From Eubacterium sp. UBA3782 (GTDB taxonomy: Bacteria; Bacillota; Clostridia; Lachnospirales; Lachnospiraceae), in assembly GCA_002368795.1 (NCBI GenBank), contig DFFG01000056.1:3737-28863 (forward strand): a stretch of DNA of 25,127 bases, read 5' to 3'. The translations under genes and the position numbers were made by a program. The notes below the pieces were generated by a model. It was not told the DNA's origin, did not search any database, and saw only the letters and a list, made by a program, of their open reading frames with translations. Shown in pieces: positions 15,557-22,981 of this stretch; the first letter of the stretch is position 1, and every line of letters begins with the position of its first letter.

Positions 15557-15578
15557 GGGAAACAGTCCCCGCCTGTCT

Positions 15579-16778
15579 TCAAAAAACATATTTCTTCAGT
15601 CGGTCAAAGGCCTCTCTGACGTATTCTTCCGGAAGGGCCAGGTTGATGCGCAGGGAATACTCTCCGTGGAACATCCGGCCATCCTGAAGCGCAACGCCCA
15701 CATCCCAGCAGGCCCGCTCCAGCTCATCCATCGTTTTGCCGTTTTTCCTGCACCAGGCTTCGCAGTCGACGAAAAGCATATAGGTGCCCTGGGGCCGGCG
15801 CACACTGACGCCCTCAAAGCCGGCAATTGCCTCACAGGCAATGTCGATGTTCTTCCGGATCGCCTGGCAGAGCTGGTCTGTCCAGGCCATCCCCTCCTCT
15901 GTATAGGCGCCGATCAGCGCATACATGGAAAGCATGTTCATGCTATTGTAGTGGGACAGGCCGGATTCCTTCCGCACCCGATCCCTCAGCCTCTTATCAT
16001 AGATCACATGGTAGCTTCCGACAAGTCCCGCCAGGTTAAATGTCTTGGAAGGCGCATAAAAGGCTGCCGTATTGTCATGAAGATAGGGCGTTGCAGACTG
16101 GGTCGGGATATGCCGGTTATCTCCGACGATAATATCCGACCAGATCTCATCGGAGATGACGGTCACATCGTTTCTCTCACACAGGGCAGACAGCTCTTCC
16201 AGCTCCCATCTCTCCCACACCCGTCCGCAGGGATTGTGCGGAGAACAGAATATCATCACATGGATGTTGTTTTCAACGATCTTCTTTTCCATATCCGCAA
16301 AATCCATGCGCAGAATATCGTTTTCATCCGGAACCAGAGCACTGTGAACGATATGATAGCCATTGTCGGTCAGGCAGCCGGTAAAGCCGATATAGGTGGG
16401 ACTGTGCAGAAGCACCTTGTCTCCCCTCGAACATAGCACATTCATAGCGCTGATGACGCCGCCAAGAACGCCGTTCTCGTAGCCGATATGCTCAGGCTCC
16501 ATGCCCTCCACGCCGTTCCGCACCTGATGCCAGCGAATGATCTCCTGGAAATATTCATCCCTCGGAGCAAAATAGCCAAAGGCCGGATGCTGCATCCGCC
16601 CGATCACACTTTCCTGGATTCCCGGAAACACAGGAAAATTCATATCGGCGACCCACATGGGCAGCAGAGAAAAACCATCCTTTGGCGCGCCAGGGCCAAA
16701 ACCGCCCTTACCCACCATATCCACAGCAATCGCATCCATACCAGCCCGCTCGGGCTTCGTCGTAAAATCGTACTTCAT
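15579..16778 (-). CDS. MalY/PatB-family PLP-dependent aminotransferase / C-S lyase
   Basis: This 399-residue class I/II aminotransferase-fold enzyme belongs to the MalY/PatB group, many of which are cystathionine beta-lyases cleaving C-S bonds to release pyruvate and ammonia. Seen are MWVADMNFPV near residue 41, FCSPHNPCGRVW, VISDEIWSDI with D210 contacting the pyridine nitrogen, YAPSKTFNLAGL with the PLP lysine K245, and the C-terminal LRINLALP arginine. GGGAGG precedes the ATG by about 7 nt. It starts downstream of the sortase terminator (16892-16917). The exact substrate is uncertain; methionine or cysteine metabolism is the usual role. Confidence 0.93.
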   Translation of the reverse strand: MKYDFTTKPERAGMDAIAVDMVGKGGFGPGAPKDGFSLLPMWVADMNFPVFPGIQESVIGRMQHPAFGYFAPRDEYFQEIIRWHQVRNGVEGMEPEHIGYENGVLGGVISAMNVLCSRGDKVLLHSPTYIGFTGCLTDNGYHIVHSALVPDENDILRMDFADMEKKIVENNIHVMIFCSPHNPCGRVWERWELEELSALCERNDVTVISDEIWSDIIVGDNRHIPTQSATPYLHDNTAAFYAPSKTFNLAGLVGSYHVIYDKRLRDRVRKESGLSHYNSMNMLSMYALIGAYTEEGMAWTDQLCQAIRKNIDIACEAIAGFEGVSVRRPQGTYMLFVDCEAWCRKNGKTMDELERACWDVGVALQDGRMFHGEYSLRINLALPEEYVREAFDRLKKYVF

Positions 16779-16891
16779 GCAGGGCCTCCCGAAAAATGTG
16801 TTTTTTAAGTGGGTGCTTCATCCCGTTCGAGGACAATGCATTCATAGCCTCCCATATGTTGCCAGAATACCGCTGCCGCATATAAAGAAAC

Positions 16892-16917
16892 AAGCGGGCA
16901 GGAAAAACTGCCCGCTT
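16892..16917 (-). terminator. Terminator of the sortase operon
   Basis: AAGCGGGCAG (16892-16901) and CTGCCCGCTT (16908-16917) form a perfect 10-bp stem with a 6-nt loop. On the - strand it is followed by GTTTCTTTAT. It lies 54 nt after the class B sortase stop. Confidence 0.85.
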
Positions 16918-16970
16918 CCTTTACCGATTATACCAACAAAGCGTCCGAAGCTCAATGCAAAGTAAAAAAC

Positions 16971-17795
16971 TCATTCCTCTGCCGCATCTAGGCACTGCCC
17001 GGTCACCAGAAGCCTCCATCTGGTTCCTGCAAGCCCGAAACAGGTGGACAGCGTTACCAGTCTGGCATCGGCCCGCGGCAGTGCAGCAGTCTCCACCAGG
17101 CTGATGCTTTTCATGTAGGACTGATATTCCAGAAATGCCTGATCCGACACAAAGGAAACCGTATATGCCTGCGGATCAGCCTCTGTGACCGCCACGCTGA
17201 GAATCCGGAATTGATCCGTCTGCCCGTCCGGATAATAGATCCGGAAGCAGCCGCTGCCGTATTCCGGATCCAGATACCGCCGCAGCGTCCCAAACATGGA
17301 CCCATCAGCCATGTTATGCCCGAAGATGAAGGAGTTTCGATCTGCAAAGTCCTTACCATTTGCCGCATTCAAAAAAAGGCTGCCGCCATAGTTAACCGTC
17401 CCGTCCGGCAGCCGGTGCAGATAGTACTCATTATCCTTTGCCTGCAAGACCGGGTAATCTACGTCCTCCAGCTGCAGCCAGGCCACCACATCAGTTCCTT
17501 TCAGCTGCTCCCAGCGAATATCCAGCAGGGATTCTGCACGGTCATCTCCAGAAGCACTGGCAGAAAGGTCTTTCTCGTCCCTGCTTCTCCTGGTCTCCTT
17601 CGACCTGTCCGCTCTGTCTGCCGGCACCTGAGGGGTCTGTATCGCCTCTTTTTGCATCGCCCGGTAAAACGCGGCGCTCTCCATATATTCCACTGCCTTC
17701 TTCCCGAAGGCAATGCCGCCGCAGATCACAGCCAGAACCGCAAGGATAAGCAGCACCCTTGCTGCCCGCTTCTCTGGATCCATCCAAGGCATCAT
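16971..17795 (-). CDS. Class B sortase
   Basis: This 274-residue membrane-anchored transpeptidase has one N-terminal membrane helix (residues about 12-30), a polar linker (about 50-90) and a sortase domain. The catalytic residues are H160 in FIFGHNMADGSMFG, C252 in LVTLSTC and an arginine (R259 or R261) in GTRWRLLVTG. The TLSTC box and the GHNM-type histidine box place it in class B, whose members attach proteins to peptidoglycan or, in some clusters, to pili. Its start overlaps the class C sortase stop by 4 bases (ATGA), so the two are made together. No substrate with a sorting signal is encoded in the window. Confidence 0.92.
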   Translation of the reverse strand: MMPWMDPEKRAARVLLILAVLAVICGGIAFGKKAVEYMESAAFYRAMQKEAIQTPQVPADRADRSKETRRSRDEKDLSASASGDDRAESLLDIRWEQLKGTDVVAWLQLEDVDYPVLQAKDNEYYLHRLPDGTVNYGGSLFLNAANGKDFADRNSFIFGHNMADGSMFGTLRRYLDPEYGSGCFRIYYPDGQTDQFRILSVAVTEADPQAYTVSFVSDQAFLEYQSYMKSISLVETAALPRADARLVTLSTCFGLAGTRWRLLVTGQCLDAAEE

Positions 17796-18808
17796 CCTTT
17801 GGCACCCCGGCCGGCGCTTTTTCTGTCATCCATGCTGACCTTTCCCGTTTTCTCCAATGCCCTCTGACGGTCCTTTTCCCCATCAGAAACACTGTTTTCT
17901 GCATGCGGCAGGGAGTGCCCTTGATGCTTGTAGGAAACGTCCTTTCGGCAGGCAGCTCTCCGCCTGTCGATCCTCCGGTTTAGATCCAGACAGCCCACCA
18001 GCAAAGACAGGAGAGGCAGCGCTCCAAGACCGCCGGCCAATGCAGCTGCCTTCATATTTTTTCTTTTCAGCAGCAGGCCTTCGGAAGCCTCCGGCCCGCT
18101 TCTGTCAGGCAGCGTCCGCACCCCCTTCACCAGCAGCCGGTGGTCGTTTATCCCATAGGGTGTGCAGGTATAAAGGGTAACCAGGTCTCTGCCCTCCTCG
18201 ATCCCAAGGTAGGGCGATTCGGTTCCCTGCGGCACGGTCAGGATCTTTTCCACCGTATAGCAATGGACCTCACCCAGTACATGAATATAGAATTCATCTC
18301 CCTTTTCCACCCGGATCAGGTCGGTAAACAGGGCAGCCTCGGGGAGGCCGGTATGAGCGGCAATGACAGAATGAACGGAGTCTCCGCCCACTGGCAGGGA
18401 TGTGCCGTACATATGCCCGGCTTCATACTTCAGCCGGCTGCTCTCTGTCCCGTGACAGACCGGCAGATAGACATCGATGTCCGGGATCTCCAGATAGGCC
18501 ATAATGCCATCCTCGCCCTCAGAAAGCAGGGCATCGTACTCTGTTCCCTCCCCGGAAAGCCCCTGGTAAACAAAGGGCTCCTCTGCCTGCTTCTTTGCCA
18601 GCCTTACGTTATATGCCACAGCATCTGCCATTGCCTGCTGCCGCTCTGCGTCGGAAAGCGCATTCACCTGCTGGGCTGAACGGCCGATCAAAGCCGTCTG
18701 CCAGATGGCGGATACAGCCTCCATTAAAGAAGGCAGCACGAAAAGAGAGACGGCCAGAAAAACCGTCAGATGAAAGATCACCCATATGCAATTGTATTTT
18801 AACTTCAT
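17792..18808 (-). CDS. Class C (pilin-type) sortase
   Basis: This 338-residue protein has an N-terminal membrane helix (about 8-30), a sortase domain and a second C-terminal helix (about 254-272), the two-helix plan of pilus-building class C sortases. The active site is H152 in IAAHTGLP, C215 in TLYTCTPYGINDHR and R224. A basic/hydrophilic tail of some 60 residues follows the last helix. I start at ATG 18808: an in-frame TTG at 18889 would begin at or before the predicted transcription start of the consensus promoter at 18895-18923. The ribosome binding site is weak. Pilin genes normally flank such sortases, but none is present here. Confidence 0.9.
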   Translation of the reverse strand: MKLKYNCIWVIFHLTVFLAVSLFVLPSLMEAVSAIWQTALIGRSAQQVNALSDAERQQAMADAVAYNVRLAKKQAEEPFVYQGLSGEGTEYDALLSEGEDGIMAYLEIPDIDVYLPVCHGTESSRLKYEAGHMYGTSLPVGGDSVHSVIAAHTGLPEAALFTDLIRVEKGDEFYIHVLGEVHCYTVEKILTVPQGTESPYLGIEEGRDLVTLYTCTPYGINDHRLLVKGVRTLPDRSGPEASEGLLLKRKNMKAAALAGGLGALPLLSLLVGCLDLNRRIDRRRAACRKDVSYKHQGHSLPHAENSVSDGEKDRQRALEKTGKVSMDDRKSAGRGAKG

Positions 18809-18894
18809 GAGAATTTGACCCGGAACACGTCCAAAACAGAATGGAAAGCAACGGTCGGAATCAAAAGAACGTTCAGAAGATTCGAACAATATAA

Positions 18895-18923
18895 ATTATA
18901 GAATTGCCCTGAGACGGTGTCAA
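18895..18923 (-). promoter_or_regulatory. Perfect consensus promoter of the sortase operon
   Basis: On the - strand TTGACA (18918-18923) and TATAAT (18895-18900) are exactly 17 bp apart, a textbook vegetative promoter. The leader to the class C sortase ATG is about 80 nt. The tandem repeats begin 12 bp upstream of the -35. Confidence 0.9.
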
Positions 18924-18935
18924 CAAAACACAGGA

Positions 18936-19074
18936 AACATGCCAAATTGTCCATTCGGCCGGGGAACATGCCAAATTGTCCGTTTGACCGTGGAACATGC
19001 CAAATTGTCCGTTTGACCGTGGAACATGCCAAATTGTCCGTTCGGCTCGGGGCACATGTCAAATTGTCCGTTCA
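18936..19074. repeat. Five 29-bp tandem repeats upstream of the sortase promoter
   Basis: The unit AACATGCCAAATTGTCCGTT plus a 9-nt tail (variants of TGACCGTGG) starts at 18936, 18965, 18994 and 19023, each 29 bp apart. A fifth, diverged unit (ACATGTCAAATTGTCCGTT) follows 30 bp later. Units 2 and 3 are identical; the outer ones have drifted. There are no unique spacers, so this is not a CRISPR array. The array ends 12 bp from the -35 of the sortase promoter. It may be a set of regulator sites or the remnant of a transposon end with repeated transposase-binding sites. Confidence 0.9.
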
Positions 19075-19128
19075 CCAGTTTCGGTATGAACAGACACGAT
19101 GCACCTCGTATACACACTGGCAGAAATA

Positions 19129-19153
19129 CAAAAAGGCGGCCTGCCGCCGCCTT
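19129..19153 (-). terminator. Terminator of the YdcF-like gene
   Basis: AAGGCGGC-CTGCC-GCCGCCTT (19133-19153) forms an 8-bp stem. On the - strand it is followed by TTTTTG. It lies about 30 nt after the gene's stop. Confidence 0.9.
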
Positions 19154-19184
19154 ATACAAACCACTCTGTCCATTTCAAAACGCA

Positions 19185-20429
19185 TTATCCGAAACGCAGC
19201 AGAAGTACTGTCATCCCGATGTAGAACAGGATCATCCCGCCCAGGATCAGCCCCTGTTTCAGCCGGTGTTCTGTCAGCAGGCCGACAAACTCACGGACCG
19301 CAGCATTTGGCCAGAAATACCACCGTGTGGGTGCTCCGATGCCCTGTGCGCGCATCTTCACCCGGCGGGCCAGAAGTCCGCTCCGGAACACGTGGTAATT
19401 CGTGGTGGCAAAAGCTACTTTGCACTCCCCCGCCGCCTCCGGATCGACCGCCAGGATCTTTTCTTTGGAAAACCGCATATTCTCAGCTGTGCTGCGGGAC
19501 TTATCCTCCATGATGATCTGATCCGGAGCAATTCCCTGCTCCAGCAGGTAGCTACGCATGCAGGCGCTCTCTGAGATCACCTCGTCAGGCCCCTGTCCGC
19601 CGGAAACGACAAAGCAAAGCTTCTTCCCCGTTTCCTCCAGCTGCCTGTGGTAAAACTCCAGCGCCTTGTCGATCCTGCCCCGAAGAAGAGGTGTCGGCGT
19701 ACCGTCCTTCCGAATGCCGCAGCCAAGAACGATCATAAACTCTTTGCCATAAGACGGCTGAAACTGAACCGCCATAGCATTCGCGATGATCGCGCCGACC
19801 AGCATGCATTCAAAATACAGATAAAATGCCGCGTACAGATTGATCCAGATGCCAGACGCCGCGGGCTCCTGCCCAGGCCGGGTGACCATATAATTCCAGA
19901 TCAGTAGGATCAGCTCGCCCCCAATGATCATCGCTGCAAGGATCATGCCAAGAATATTGACGAACCGTTTTCCCTCATGCCGGATCAGCGATACGTTGGA
20001 AATAAACAGCCCGGCAGAAAAAACCAGAAGGAATGGAAAGAAAAGGATCATATAGGCCCTTGCCGATTCCAGAAGCGTCTGCAGCACCATCCGCACCTGC
20101 CCATGCTCCGTGGTCACGGTAAGCGACTGGATCAGGATGTTCAGATGTGTCGCCAGAACAGACAGGGCAAACAGGAAAAATCCCGAATAGTAGATCGTAT
20201 TGTACGAATAGGGGTTGTACTCCAGTTGATGCAGCCAGGCCCTTCCCAGCATATAGAGCACCAGCACCAGATACATGCAGATCCATCCGGAGGCTTCCCT
20301 GACCATAACGGTATTGCTGTCCCCCGTCCGAAGGATCAGAAGCAGCCCGACGGCAGCAGCTGCCGACAGGGCGAGGAGGTTCCAGAGCTTAGGTTTCTTG
20401 TTTCTGCTGTCGATCTTTACTATGCTCAC
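19185..20429 (-). CDS. YdcF/ElyC/SanA-type (DUF218) membrane protein
   Basis: This 414-residue protein has several N-terminal membrane helices, then a DUF218 domain and a last helix (GLILGGMILFYIGMTVLLL). The domain shows FMIVLGCGIRKDGTPTPLLRGRIDKAL, VVSGGQGPDEVISESACM, IIMEDKSRSTAENMRFS and ATTNYHVFRSG, all typical. E. coli relatives (SanA, ElyC) act in envelope maintenance, but the reaction is not settled. I start at GTG 20429 because GGAGG lies 6 nt upstream; ATGs at 20456 and 20465 are alternatives. With this start it overlaps the upstream TVP38-like gene by 41 nt, so the two are co-transcribed. The terminator is at 19129-19153. Confidence 0.85.
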   Translation of the reverse strand: MSIVKIDSRNKKPKLWNLLALSAAAAVGLLLILRTGDSNTVMVREASGWICMYLVLVLYMLGRAWLHQLEYNPYSYNTIYYSGFFLFALSVLATHLNILIQSLTVTTEHGQVRMVLQTLLESARAYMILFFPFLLVFSAGLFISNVSLIRHEGKRFVNILGMILAAMIIGGELILLIWNYMVTRPGQEPAASGIWINLYAAFYLYFECMLVGAIIANAMAVQFQPSYGKEFMIVLGCGIRKDGTPTPLLRGRIDKALEFYHRQLEETGKKLCFVVSGGQGPDEVISESACMRSYLLEQGIAPDQIIMEDKSRSTAENMRFSKEKILAVDPEAAGECKVAFATTNYHVFRSGLLARRVKMRAQGIGAPTRWYFWPNAAVREFVGLLTEHRLKQGLILGGMILFYIGMTVLLLRFG

Positions 20430-21183
20430 TCTTTTCCTCCGGCCGGGCTTTCTCATCCGGCTCATCCTCTTCGAACTCCGTTCCGCCGGGGATCAGGGCC
20501 ATGATCTCCTTCCGCTTCCAGGCTGCAATGGCGATGATCAGGAGCTGCACGCCGATCGCCAGCACCATGAACAGGTAATCCCCGTTCTTGATAAAGCCGC
20601 CGGCAATACAGTTCAGCAGGATCTGAAACCAGCAGCCCACTGCGATCGCTCCCAAATAGCCCGGAACAGAGATCGAGGATCCCGCTGCGATATACGGAAT
20701 GATCCCGTTTGGCAGCACCGGAAGCATGTTGACAAAGGCAACGACAAACTCCGGCCGCGTCGTGCTAAGCCGCTGCCGAAGCCACCGCCCCTTGTTTCTC
20801 TGGGGCGCAAAGCCGGCGATCTGGCTGCCCATCCGCCGCACAAACAGGAAAACACCCATGTTTCCCAGAAGAAAACCAAAATAGCACAGCAGGAAGGACC
20901 GGAACCATCCATAGATCACCCCTGCCGCGATCTGTATGGCGAAGCCCGGAAACACGATGCTGACGACCTGGAGCGCCGCCAGGATAACGATCGTCAGCAT
21001 TCCCTTCCAGGATGCTTCTTCATTGATATATGCCTCGATCGCCGCCTCATCCCCTGCCTCAAGAAGACGGAAATATTCCGGAAGACTGTCGCCAAAGACA
21101 GTCCAGACCAGCCAGACCACGCCGGTAAGGATAAGAATATATATGATCAGTTTACTGTATTTCGCCCAGAATTTTCTCTTCAC
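20389..21183 (-). CDS. TVP38/TMEM64 (VTT/DedA-like) membrane protein
   Basis: This 264-residue integral membrane protein has an N-terminal helix (about 12-30) and a VTT domain, recognised by IVFPGFAIQIAAGVIYGWF, GFLLGNMGVFLFVRR and a NMLPVLPNGIIPYIAAGSS segment. VTT/DedA proteins have been linked to lipid scrambling or transport and to membrane homeostasis. The C-terminal ~30 residues form a charged tail that overlaps the next gene. I chose GTG 21183: a near-perfect promoter (21251-21279) lies inside the longer open frame, so starts at 21297 or 21318 would be upstream of transcription. AGG lies 6 nt before this GTG. The start codon is inferred; the family is secure. Confidence 0.85.
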   Translation of the reverse strand: MKRKFWAKYSKLIIYILILTGVVWLVWTVFGDSLPEYFRLLEAGDEAAIEAYINEEASWKGMLTIVILAALQVVSIVFPGFAIQIAAGVIYGWFRSFLLCYFGFLLGNMGVFLFVRRMGSQIAGFAPQRNKGRWLRQRLSTTRPEFVVAFVNMLPVLPNGIIPYIAAGSSISVPGYLGAIAVGCWFQILLNCIAGGFIKNGDYLFMVLAIGVQLLIIAIAAWKRKEIMALIPGGTEFEEDEPDEKARPEEKSEHSKDRQQKQET

Positions 21184-21250
21184 CAGATACCTGCCGTTAT
21201 GTATTTTATCGTACTGCCCTGTATGAACAAATAGGAACAAAACACCGCCA

Positions 21251-21279
21251 ATTATAGTGTATGGGAAAATAAACGTCAA
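21251..21279 (-). promoter_or_regulatory. Promoter of the TVP38-like / YdcF-like pair
   Basis: On the - strand TTGACG (21274-21279) and TATAAT (21251-21256) are exactly 17 bp apart. Transcription would start near 21244, about 60 nt before GTG 21183. Confidence 0.85.
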
Positions 21280-21478
21280 CGACTTTCCATCTGTCATATA
21301 TCGATCGACAGCCTGCACTGGCAGCCTCGGCAGAACCGCTGCTGCTCCAAAACCAGCTAAGGCAGGATGACCGCCTTTATTGCCAGGGTTTTCGTAACAG
21401 GGATCGCCTGATGCCGGGAGACGCTCAGCTCAAGCTGCGATTCCAGGCCGCAATCCGTATCAGATCTTAATTTGTATC

Positions 21479-21748
21479 TTAGTTTTCATCTGTATCCCCC
21501 GGATATTCCCCGCGGAATTTCTCCAGGGCAGGCAGGGCTTCCTTCAGAAATGCGGCACCGGCTGCAGTAAGGCTTACCCGGTCCTCCTCAAATATAAGCA
21601 GAGGAACCTTTACCTGCTTCTCCAGGCTGCGGATCGCCCCCAGAATATCCTCTTGACTGCAGCCGCAAAGGCCGGCAGCAGCGGCAAGGCTTCCTTCTTT
21701 CGCTGCAGCCGCAAAACGTTCCAGCTCATGAAGCTCTCCCGTCAGCAT
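21479..21748 (-). CDS. Standalone LysR-type winged-helix DNA-binding domain
   Basis: This 89-residue protein matches only the N-terminal DNA-binding domain of LysR-type regulators: LERFAAAAKEGSLAAAAGLCGCSQ (helix-turn-helix), DILGAIRSLEKQVKVPLL, then the wing FEEDRVSLTAAGAAFLKEALP. The ~200-residue effector-binding domain is absent, and the gene stops cleanly after a short acidic tail (DTDEN). It starts 4 nt after the gpsA stop with AGG close upstream, so it is translated from the gpsA transcript. It may be a small ModE-N-like regulator or a truncated LysR protein; the ordinary codon pattern and clean end favour a functional small protein. Confidence 0.75.
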   Translation of the reverse strand: MLTGELHELERFAAAAKEGSLAAAAGLCGCSQEDILGAIRSLEKQVKVPLLIFEEDRVSLTAAGAAFLKEALPALEKFRGEYPGDTDEN

Positions 21749-21752
21749 GTGC

Positions 21753-22877
21753 CTACCACTCTCTCTTTCGGTCACGCATCATCAGCCCGTAGACTGCTTC
21801 CCGGACATCGGCTCCCTCATGTACCACCCGGTCGACCGCATCGACGATGGGCATCTCCACCTGATACCGGCGGGACAGCTCCTTTGCCGCCGGAAGCGCA
21901 TTGATGCCCTCCACGACCATGCCGACCTCCTCGATGGCTTTGTCCAGCGGAACACCTTTGCCAAGCAGGATGCCGGTCCGGTTATTCCGGCTGTGCATAC
22001 TGGTCGCTGTCACGATCAGATCGCCCATACCGGCCAGGCCGCTGAAGGTCTCCTCCTGGCAGCCCATCGCCCGGCCAAGCCGGGTCATCTCTGCCATTCC
22101 TCTGGTGATCAGCGCTGCCCGCGTGTTGTCGCCATAGCCCAGTCCGGTCAGTGCACCTGACGCCAGAGCAATGATATTCTTCAGCGCGCCGCATAGCTCG
22201 ACGCCGCGGATATCCGGGTTGGTGTAGACACGCATGCAGGTATTCATAAAGGTGTCCTGCACGATCCTGGCCGCCTCGATATCCCGGCTCGCCGATACGA
22301 TGGTCGTGGGCATATCCACCGCCACTTCCTCGGCATGTGTCGGTCCGGAAAGAGCCACGATCCTGGCCCTTCGTCCGGCCTTTGTCAGCTCATCTTCGAT
22401 CACCTCAGAGAGCGTAAACAGGGTATCTGCCTCGATGCCTTTGGCCACATCCACCAGGATCTGCCCCATCGGAAGGTACGGCGCTGCCGCCCTGGCCGTT
22501 GTCCGGACAAACGGAGACGGGACTGCAAACAGCACGATATCCTTGTCCTCGCAGGCTTCCTTTATCTGCTTCGTAAACGTAATGACATCCGGGATGATCA
22601 TATCCGGCAGGTTTCTCTGACGCCTGGTGGCATTGAGCTCGTCGATCTCCTGCTCCAGTGCCGACCAGACACAGACCTGATGCCCGGAATTTGCCAGCAT
22701 TCTGGCCAGAGCCATGCCCCAGGTACCTGCACCCAGCACACCGACACGCCGGGATATCCCGGTCTGTCCTTCCCCTGCAATCCGATCTCTGTCCTTTGCC
22801 TCGCCTGCAAAAGACGCGGGATCCATGCTTCTTTTCTCTTCTGCTGCTGATACTTCTATCTTTTTATCCGGATTCAT
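21753..22877 (-). CDS. gpsA: Glycerol-3-phosphate dehydrogenase [NAD(P)+]
   Basis: This 374-residue cytoplasmic enzyme reduces dihydroxyacetone phosphate to sn-glycerol-3-phosphate for phospholipid synthesis. The nucleotide-binding loop GVLGAGTWGMALA is at about 46-58, followed by AVPSPFVR, ALSGPTHAEEVA, ELCGALKNIIALASG (catalytic lysine), GDNTRAALITRG and TFSGLAGMGDLIVTATS. The chosen ATG 22877 has AGGAGAGG about 8 nt upstream; a longer frame to 22979 lacks a site. This leaves a polar N-terminal extension of about 43 residues before the first strand, which usual GpsA proteins (about 330 residues) lack. The small LysR-type gene follows 4 nt after its stop. Confidence 0.94.
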   Translation of the reverse strand: MNPDKKIEVSAAEEKRSMDPASFAGEAKDRDRIAGEGQTGISRRVGVLGAGTWGMALARMLANSGHQVCVWSALEQEIDELNATRRQRNLPDMIIPDVITFTKQIKEACEDKDIVLFAVPSPFVRTTARAAAPYLPMGQILVDVAKGIEADTLFTLSEVIEDELTKAGRRARIVALSGPTHAEEVAVDMPTTIVSASRDIEAARIVQDTFMNTCMRVYTNPDIRGVELCGALKNIIALASGALTGLGYGDNTRAALITRGMAEMTRLGRAMGCQEETFSGLAGMGDLIVTATSMHSRNNRTGILLGKGVPLDKAIEEVGMVVEGINALPAAKELSRRYQVEMPIVDAVDRVVHEGADVREAVYGLMMRDRKREW

Positions 22878-22981
22878 ATATCGATCCTCTCCTGTGTAAT
22901 TCTGAGTTCTTCTTATTTTAGCGCGAAAAAGGGGGAAATGATAGAGGGAAATCTGTGGTACAATGGGACGGGAGTACAAAC

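Noticed and set aside
18936..19074. The 29-bp repeats as a CRISPR array
   Set aside because: The units are directly tandem with no unique spacers, and no cas genes are nearby.
18920..19513. Open frames through the 29-bp repeats and the YdcF-like gene on the + strand
   Set aside because: The repeat period is not a multiple of three, so the frames shift between units, and the rest is antisense to a real gene.
22950..22975. TACAAT before the secreted-protein gene as a clear promoter
   Set aside because: No acceptable -35 lies 16-18 bp upstream, so it was not listed as a feature.
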